Positions 6,877 to 11,024 of a stretch of DNA of 11,024 bases are shown piece after piece. The notes beneath the pieces were generated by a model. That model did not search any database and was not told the origin of the DNA. It worked only from the letters and a program-made list of their open reading frames with translations. The stretch spans positions 1 through 11,024 of the forward strand of contig JANTFJ010000055.1 in assembly GCA_024763495.1 (NCBI GenBank), given 5' to 3'. This stretch comes from Desulfobulbaceae bacterium (GTDB lineage: Bacteria > Desulfobacterota > Desulfobulbia > Desulfobulbales > SURF-16). How positions within the stretch are numbered: the stretch's first letter is position 1; each line of letters begins with the position of its first letter. A program made the translations under genes and the position numbers.

Positions 6877-7838
6877 CTGGTCGTCTCCCCTGATTTTGCA
6901 GGTTCAGCGAGTGAGAGACCCAGCCTGGCGGCTACCCTGGTATTGGTGTTGAGTTTAAATAAAGGCTCCTTGTTTTGGCATGGTAATCCGTTTAAATGGT
7001 CGATAACCAGGGCTGCCGTCTGGCGGCCAAGGGTAATATAATCAAAAGAAAAAGACAATACAGCCCCGGACTCGTAAAAGAAACGGTTGTAGCCGATTGC
7101 CGGTATGTGGTGAATAAAGGCTTGCTTGATAATGTGCCGGACAATAGTTTTAGAAATAACCGTGGCATCGGGAATAAACCAGAGCGCCTCAAGTTTATCC
7201 CAGTTTTTTTCAAGAACATCGGCAATCTTATTAGTTGCCGAGATTGTCAGGGGGATAATTTCCAGGTCCAGGGCCTGTCCTGCTTTGATTGCCTGTTTTA
7301 AAAAATCAGCATTGTGAACAGGATTATAGAGAATCCCTATTTTTTTTGAACCGGGAAGAACCTGTTTTATTGATTCAATCTGCCTTTTGACCGGGATGTT
7401 TAAAAATATCCCGCAGGGGGCCGGGCCAAGAATTTTTTCCGGATTAAGCAGCATGGTATTGATGACCCGGGGCAGGGATGACGACAATGAATCATGTTTA
7501 AGGAATTGCGCCGCTTCCGGCCCCACGGCAACAATAAAGGAATAATCGGAATCAGTCAGCAGGCTAAGCAGGGAAGAATGTTGGACTTCAGTGAAATCAG
7601 GAAGGAAAAAAATGTCGGTTTTTATTTCTTTGTATTGCTTGAAAAAATCGTTGATACCGTCCAGGGTGGCAAGATAAGGCCGTATTTTGCGGGAGACCAC
7701 AATAGCCCCGCTGCCGGGTCTCAGGCTGTTTTCACCGGCAAAGGAGGAAACCGGAAAAGATAAGAGCAGGCTGGTGAGCAGGAGCAGGATAGCCCATCCT
7801 GAAAAAAATCTTCTATTATGATGCCCGGATTCGGACAT
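6873..7838 (-). CDS. Periplasmic ABC-type substrate-binding protein (COG2984/ABC_sub_bind-like), no transporter partners
   Basis: Predicted secreted two-lobed binding protein of 321 residues. The signal peptide has a hydrophobic core at 15-30 and probable cleavage after SSFA (31-34). No lipobox cysteine is present, so it should be soluble in the periplasm. Lobe one contains FIVAVGPEAAQFL (101-113). KKIGILYNP (165-173) opens the second lobe, and ALWFIPDATV (218-227), IPAIGYN (245-251) and GAVLSFSFDYITLGRQTA (258-275) follow the order seen in the TrpX-like ABC_sub_bind family. No permease or ATPase gene adjoins it. It starts 5 bp after gspD and overlaps the histidine-kinase start by 4 bp, which suggests a sensory rather than transport role: a ligand-bound protein may signal through the kinase's periplasmic domain. 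A weak AGGA precedes the ATG at very short spacing. The ligand is unknown; family members have been linked to amino acids and other small solutes. Confidence 0.85.
   Translation of the reverse strand: MSESGHHNRRFFSGWAILLLLTSLLLSFPVSSFAGENSLRPGSGAIVVSRKIRPYLATLDGINDFFKQYKEIKTDIFFLPDFTEVQHSSLLSLLTDSDYSFIVAVGPEAAQFLKHDSLSSSLPRVINTMLLNPEKILGPAPCGIFLNIPVKRQIESIKQVLPGSKKIGILYNPVHNADFLKQAIKAGQALDLEIIPLTISATNKIADVLEKNWDKLEALWFIPDATVISKTIVRHIIKQAFIHHIPAIGYNRFFYESGAVLSFSFDYITLGRQTAALVIDHLNGLPCQNKEPLFKLNTNTRVAARLGLSLAEPAKSGETTR
6885..6890 (-). promoter_or_regulatory. Strong ribosome binding site of the histidine kinase gene
   Basis: On the minus strand GGGGAG lies 8 bases before the ATG at 6874-6876. 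It is the clearest Shine-Dalgarno sequence in the window and selects the first of two tandem ATG codons. It sits within the last codons of the binding-protein gene, so the kinase can be translated independently of the 4 bp stop/start overlap. Confidence 0.7.
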
Positions 7839-7843
7839 GATTC

Positions 7844-10072
7844 CTAAAGATGACCCCGCAGGTCATAGCCTGCTTTTTGGGTGAATTCGACCGTGATCGC
7901 GTCAATATGATCCAGGGTGGTGACAACCGAGGGCTTTATCAGGATAATAAGTTCTGATTTTTCTTCCGCCTTGTTGCTTGTCCCGAAAAGCCAGCCGATA
8001 ATGGGAAGATCGACTAAAAAAGGAACCCCGGTGTGGCTGTTGTCCCTGGTCTCCCTGATCAGGCCGCCGATAACAATGGTCTGGTTATTGTTAACTGTCA
8101 GGGTGGTGCTGACGGAACGTTTGAAAAAAGAGGGATAGAGAGAATCGCCGACTTTAACCGGGCTTGATTCTTCACTTACTTCCTGGCTGATATCCATACT
8201 GACCAGGCCGAATTCATTAATATGGGGAGTTACATTAAGAATAATTCCGGTATTGCGGTACTGGATATCGGTCTGGGTTTTGTTGGTGTTATCATTATCA
8301 TATTGGATCTGGGCGCTCGCCACCGGGATTTCCGTGGCAATGTCGATAGAGGCTTCCTTGTTGTCGGAGGCAAGTACCGAGGGGGTGGAGAGAATATTTA
8401 TTTTTTTCCTCTGGGCCAGGGCGTTGATAGTTGCCTGCCATTTGTTTGCCTGGCCTATGCCATACATCAGCCCCCCCCCGCTCAGTACACCCTGCCAGAA
8501 AGACTGGTGGTCCTTGCTGTCGCCGGTAAGATGACTGTATGCCCATTCTACCCCGAGATCAAGCCCGTCATCAAGGCGTACTTCAAAAATTGATACGGAG
8601 ATCATTACCTGCCGGGGCAGAATATCCAGTCTCTCAAGAACCTTGTTGACAATAAGGTAGTCGCCGGGGATTGCCTCGATAACCAGGGCATTCCGTATAG
8701 GATCTTCAGTTATTTTAATTTTACCCCGTAGAGTTTCGGAACCAAAATCCGAGACTGCTTTTGGCGCGGCCTTAACCGGTTCAGCAGCCGGTGGTTTAAG
8801 AGCAAATGGATTTTCCGCGCCCGGCGCCTGTTTCTGTTTTTCCTCAGGAGTACGCAGAGGAGTTGGTTCTGTTTCTAAAAATATGGAGTTGAGCAGTTGA
8901 ACCATGTCCTTGGACTGGCTGTTTTTAAGGAAATAGATATAAATATGGGGTGAAGCATCCTGGCTCGGGATATCAAGTTTGCCTATCAGCTCAGATATTC
9001 TGGCAAAGATACTTTCATCGCTGCTGAAAACCAGCAGGCTGTTCATTTTTTCCAGTTCAATTATTTCGATTTCTTCGGCGCTGTCCCTGGTAACAAGAGC
9101 TATGATCTGTTTGAGCGGTGGAATGACATCCGTGGTGCCCAGGTTATGCAGTTGGAACAAACGGTAATTCATCCGATCAAACATGCTGACGTCAAAGGTC
9201 TCGACTAAGCGCAGAGCCTTTTTAATGTTAACCCGCTGATCAACCAGAATGAGGGTTTTTGTCTGTTCGTGGCTGATAATTGCCCCTTCGGCTGAGATAA
9301 AAGGGGTAAGAATTTTTGTCATCTCTTCCGTGTTTATATGATGCAGGGGAACCAGTTGAATTTGAAATCCCCGTTCCGCGTAAGGTATCGGCATGGTTGA
9401 CGGCTGCCGGATAGCGGCCTGGTAGCGCGGGGCATCCTTGATGCTGATAATCTTGTATAGATCACCTTCTTTAACCGCTGTCAGGCCGTTTATTTCCAGG
9501 ATCTGGTAAAAAAGAGGAAACAGATCTTTTTTGTTCAGGTAATCAGCAGACTGAATGGTTACCTCGCCAACAGTATCGGCGACAAGAATGTAGTTTATCC
9601 GGAGAAGTTCGGCAAAAGTCATTATGACATCACTGAGCGGGGCGTGGTCAAAGTTTAATATTATACCCTTGTCTTTGCCGGCTGCTTCTGCCGTGTGTTT
9701 TCTGGGTTGAGGAGGAGTTTCCGCTTTGCGTCCGGGAGATTGGCTGTCGGCCTGGTCAACAGCCGGGAGAGCTGACGCCTGCATCTTGGAGTTGTCTGTC
9801 CCCGGCAGGAGAGTGGACGCTGCGCCTGAAAAAGGCGAGGCTGCAGGGCTTGTTTTTTCCGGATTGACCTGATCCTGCCTGTTTTCAGTACTGACAGCCA
9901 TGATTTTCCGGTCGGTTTGCCGGGTGGAGGGTTGCATTTCCGTGCTGCTGTTTTTACTGTCCCGGGCTGAACAGCCGGTTAACATGGCCCAGGCCCAGCA
10001 GACGGCCAGAAATAAAAACAGGAATTTGCCGAGTTTATGTCTACAGATTTTATTCATAATTGTTGGAATCAT
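7844..10072 (-). CDS. gspD: Type II secretion system secretin GspD, predicted lipoprotein
   Basis: Forms the outer-membrane channel of a type II secretion system. The 742-residue protein begins with a signal sequence ending in MLTGC (30-34), a lipobox predicting lipidation at Cys-34. A Ser/Pro/Gln-rich, probably disordered linker runs to about 135. The N0 domain starts GIILNFDHAPLSDVI (136-150). Further N domains lie at about 233-295 (FQIQLVPLHHINTEEM) and 300-370. A domain starting at about 374 is interrupted by a Pro/Ala/Lys-rich insert at about 401-447 and resumes at KIKITEDPIRNALVI. The secretin core (about 485-715) holds NILSTPSVLASDNKEA (559-574) and VPFLVDLPIIGWLFG (683-697). Met-6 is an alternative start; no convincing ribosome binding site favours either. 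It follows gspC by 24 bp in the canonical order, but the next gene is a binding protein rather than gspE. A run of nine G lies in codons 532-534. A pilus secretin is less likely given the gspC neighbour. Confidence 0.93.
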   Translation of the reverse strand: MIPTIMNKICRHKLGKFLFLFLAVCWAWAMLTGCSARDSKNSSTEMQPSTRQTDRKIMAVSTENRQDQVNPEKTSPAASPFSGAASTLLPGTDNSKMQASALPAVDQADSQSPGRKAETPPQPRKHTAEAAGKDKGIILNFDHAPLSDVIMTFAELLRINYILVADTVGEVTIQSADYLNKKDLFPLFYQILEINGLTAVKEGDLYKIISIKDAPRYQAAIRQPSTMPIPYAERGFQIQLVPLHHINTEEMTKILTPFISAEGAIISHEQTKTLILVDQRVNIKKALRLVETFDVSMFDRMNYRLFQLHNLGTTDVIPPLKQIIALVTRDSAEEIEIIELEKMNSLLVFSSDESIFARISELIGKLDIPSQDASPHIYIYFLKNSQSKDMVQLLNSIFLETEPTPLRTPEEKQKQAPGAENPFALKPPAAEPVKAAPKAVSDFGSETLRGKIKITEDPIRNALVIEAIPGDYLIVNKVLERLDILPRQVMISVSIFEVRLDDGLDLGVEWAYSHLTGDSKDHQSFWQGVLSGGGLMYGIGQANKWQATINALAQRKKINILSTPSVLASDNKEASIDIATEIPVASAQIQYDNDNTNKTQTDIQYRNTGIILNVTPHINEFGLVSMDISQEVSEESSPVKVGDSLYPSFFKRSVSTTLTVNNNQTIVIGGLIRETRDNSHTGVPFLVDLPIIGWLFGTSNKAEEKSELIILIKPSVVTTLDHIDAITVEFTQKAGYDLRGHL
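8471..8479 (-). repeat. Nine-G homopolymer inside gspD
   Basis: On the coding (minus) strand codons 532-534 of the secretin are GGG GGG GGG, an uninterrupted run of nine G. Loss of one G would turn the following bases into GGC TGA, an immediate stop. Gain of one G would shift into a frame that stays open only to about 8298. Such tracts are slippage-prone in replication and also error-prone in sequencing. Confidence 0.8.
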
Positions 10073-10084
10073 ATTAATTTTTCT

Positions 10085-10100
10085 GTAACTGTTCAGTTAC
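10085..10100. repeat. GTAACTG palindrome between gspC and gspD
   Basis: GTAACTG (10085-10091) and CAGTTAC (10094-10100) form a perfect 7 bp inverted repeat with a two-base loop. The right arm carries the TAA stop codon of gspC (10097-10099). It shares the core of the repeats near the 3' ends of the glycosyltransferase and receptor genes. On the minus-strand transcript no U-run follows, so it should not terminate before gspD. Confidence 0.6.
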
Positions 10101-10792
10101 TTTTTTCTTTTAATAAATCCAAAAGGAGTCTTAACCATAATATATTCATCCGTTTCCCCGGCAGCTTTTCCCTGGTTTGTTTTGACAGCGGGCCGGGGAA
10201 CGGAACCGGCGGAAACCACAGTAGGCACTGCCTGCTGCCGGATTGTTTTTTCTTTTGCTGATTTGCTCTTGTCACGGAGAAGGACAATATATTTTTTCCC
10301 GCGCTCCTTCAGGACAATATGGTCTTCAGCGACCGCGGTCACCTCGAGGTTGGCCGGCCGGTCGCCGACCTTTACCCAGATATTTTCTTTTGCTGTTTCC
10401 CCGTGGTTGGGATTGGTAATAAGTGCTTTATGAATATTCTCCAGAAACATGATGCCGAGGAGATTGATTTTAGTGCCGTCCACCCTGACTTCTTTAACTT
10501 CGGGTTTGGTCTCCGGCATGGATTCCGCCTGGTTTGCTGAATTGTTTTTAACAGCTTTTATGGTTATTTCTTTCCGGGTTGGTGAAAATAAATTATTGCT
10601 GATAATTTTTTCGTAAACCATAGCCGGTTCCGGCGATTTTTCGACAAATTGTTTTGTCCCCGGTTCATCGGCCTTTTCCTGTTTCGGGGGGCCGGGCAAT
10701 AGTTCTTCTCTGCTCCATCCCGTGATAGCCGCAGTCAGCAGAACCAGGGCGGATACTGCCAGTAGAAAAATAAAGATAATTTTGTTTCCCAT
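10097..10792 (-). CDS. gspC: Type II secretion inner-membrane protein GspC-like
   Basis: Predicted bitopic inner-membrane protein that links the cytoplasmic-membrane platform to the secretin. In 231 residues there is one N-terminal membrane helix (about 4-24), a charged and Pro-rich linker, then NLFSPTR (67-73), typical of the start of the GspC homology region. A beta-rich domain follows at about 107-172: INLLGIMFLENIHKALI (109-125), WVKVGDRPANLEVTAVAEDH (139-158) and KKYIVLL (166-172). This matches the GspC/PilP-type homology-region fold. It is shorter than classical GspC and has no PDZ domain; the tail is basic and ends PFGFIKRKK. Position directly before the secretin gene supports the call. 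The ATG has no strong ribosome binding site. PilP-like assignment is the main alternative, but the single N-terminal anchor without lipobox favours GspC. Confidence 0.8.
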   Translation of the reverse strand: MGNKIIFIFLLAVSALVLLTAAITGWSREELLPGPPKQEKADEPGTKQFVEKSPEPAMVYEKIISNNLFSPTRKEITIKAVKNNSANQAESMPETKPEVKEVRVDGTKINLLGIMFLENIHKALITNPNHGETAKENIWVKVGDRPANLEVTAVAEDHIVLKERGKKYIVLLRDKSKSAKEKTIRQQAVPTVVSAGSVPRPAVKTNQGKAAGETDEYIMVKTPFGFIKRKK

Positions 10793-10808
10793 GAGCTGAT
10801 CTTAAGCC

Positions 10809-10866
10809 TTTTGTCAGGTAACGCTCAGGCGCAACCTGACCTACTACGGGGAGCATTGCCCCGGCA
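10809..10866. repeat. Hairpin-rich intergenic repeat, copy 1
   Basis: A 58 bp unit starting TTTTGTCAGGTAACGCTCAG with two successive stem-loops: GTCAGGT (10813-10819) with ACCTGAC (10834-10840), and CGGGG (10847-10851) with CCCCG (10859-10863). It is nearly identical to 10970-11024, differing by a few substitutions and three extra bases. It begins only 17 bp upstream of the gspC start, in what should be the promoter or leader. Confidence 0.75.
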
Positions 10867-10887
10867 AAGTTTATCGCCCCACTGCAG

Positions 10888-10918
10888 GTCATGGTGGGAG
10901 CGCAGCGAGTTCCATGAC
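10888..10918. repeat. Inverted repeat between the two intergenic repeat copies
   Basis: GTCATGG (10888-10894) and CCATGAC (10912-10918) form a perfect 7 bp stem around a 17-base loop. It lies in the spacer between the two hairpin-rich repeats. A further small palindrome GTTAC-AA-GTAAC follows at 10943-10954. No coding frame is supported here. Confidence 0.5.
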
Positions 10919-10969
10919 ATTAATGTTCCATATCATTAAACCAGTTACAAGTAACGGGTCATTATTACA

Positions 10970-11024
10970 TTTTGTCAGGTAACGCTCAGGCACAACCTGA
11001 CCTGCGGGGAGCATTGTCCCGGCA
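10970..11024. repeat. Hairpin-rich intergenic repeat, copy 2 (reaches the window edge)
   Basis: Same unit as at 10809-10866 in the same orientation, offset by 161 bp and running to the end of the window, so it may continue. GTCAGGT and ACCTGAC arms are conserved. The second stem carries one change (GTCCCGG instead of GCCCCGG). Confidence 0.75.

Noticed and set aside
10085..10112. Intrinsic terminator at the gspC/gspD junction
   Set aside because: The T-run follows the hairpin only on the plus strand, where no gene is transcribed. On the operon strand no U-run follows the stem.
10665..10892. Minus-strand frame spanning the gspC start and the upstream repeats
   Set aside because: It overlaps the N-terminal coding region of gspC in another frame and is built partly from the repeat sequence, with no protein-like features.
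10809..11024. CRISPR array
   Set aside because: Only two copies about 55 bp long with a 161 bp period are present, with palindromes in the spacer and no cas genes. This fits intergenic repeats instead.

Overview
The window looks like a chromosomal segment of a Gram-negative, two-membrane bacterium. The evidence is a type II secretion secretin, its inner-membrane partner and a TonB-dependent outer-membrane receptor. Base composition is mixed and slightly AT-rich between genes. The gene styles (NtrC-type two-component system with an HAMP kinase, a COG2984-like binding protein, GspC without PDZ domain) and the density of short palindromic repeats would fit a Desulfobacterota (deltaproteobacterial) lineage. 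That placement is inference, since no rRNA or other marker gene is present. All seven confident genes are on the minus strand, so transcription runs from the right edge to the left.

Right edge (10793-11024): no gene. It holds two near-identical copies of a roughly 55-58 bp hairpin-rich repeat, 161 bp apart, with other small palindromes between them. From 10792 down to 2005 lie six closely packed genes: gspC, gspD, a periplasmic ABC-type substrate-binding protein without permease or ATPase, an HAMP-type sensor histidine kinase, a sigma-54-activating NtrC-type response regulator and a TonB-dependent receptor. The junctions are 24 bp, 5 bp, 4 bp overlap, 59 bp and 11 bp overlap, so they could form one transcription unit.

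A plausible model (inference) is that the binding protein detects a solute in the periplasm, the kinase and sigma-54 activator relay this, and the response concerns uptake through the receptor and perhaps protein export through the secretin. No sigma-54 promoter was recognised in the window, so the regulator's targets are unknown.

From 2004 to 1507 is an intergenic region rich in mobile or repeat DNA: a nested pair of competing hairpins at 1888-1966, a possible relic reading frame and a 164 bp element with 27-29 bp imperfect terminal inverted repeats (MITE-like). From 1506 to 94 is a GT-A family 2 glycosyltransferase related to galactofuranosyl/rhamnosyl transferases, with an unrecognised C-terminal extension of about 170 residues. 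It appears to be a separate unit. A short GTAACTG-type repeat recurs at the 3' ends of several genes across the window.

The most noteworthy points are the secretion/sensing/uptake gene arrangement with an orphan binding protein, a run of nine G in the secretin gene where loss of one base gives an immediate stop, and the several families of small inverted repeats.
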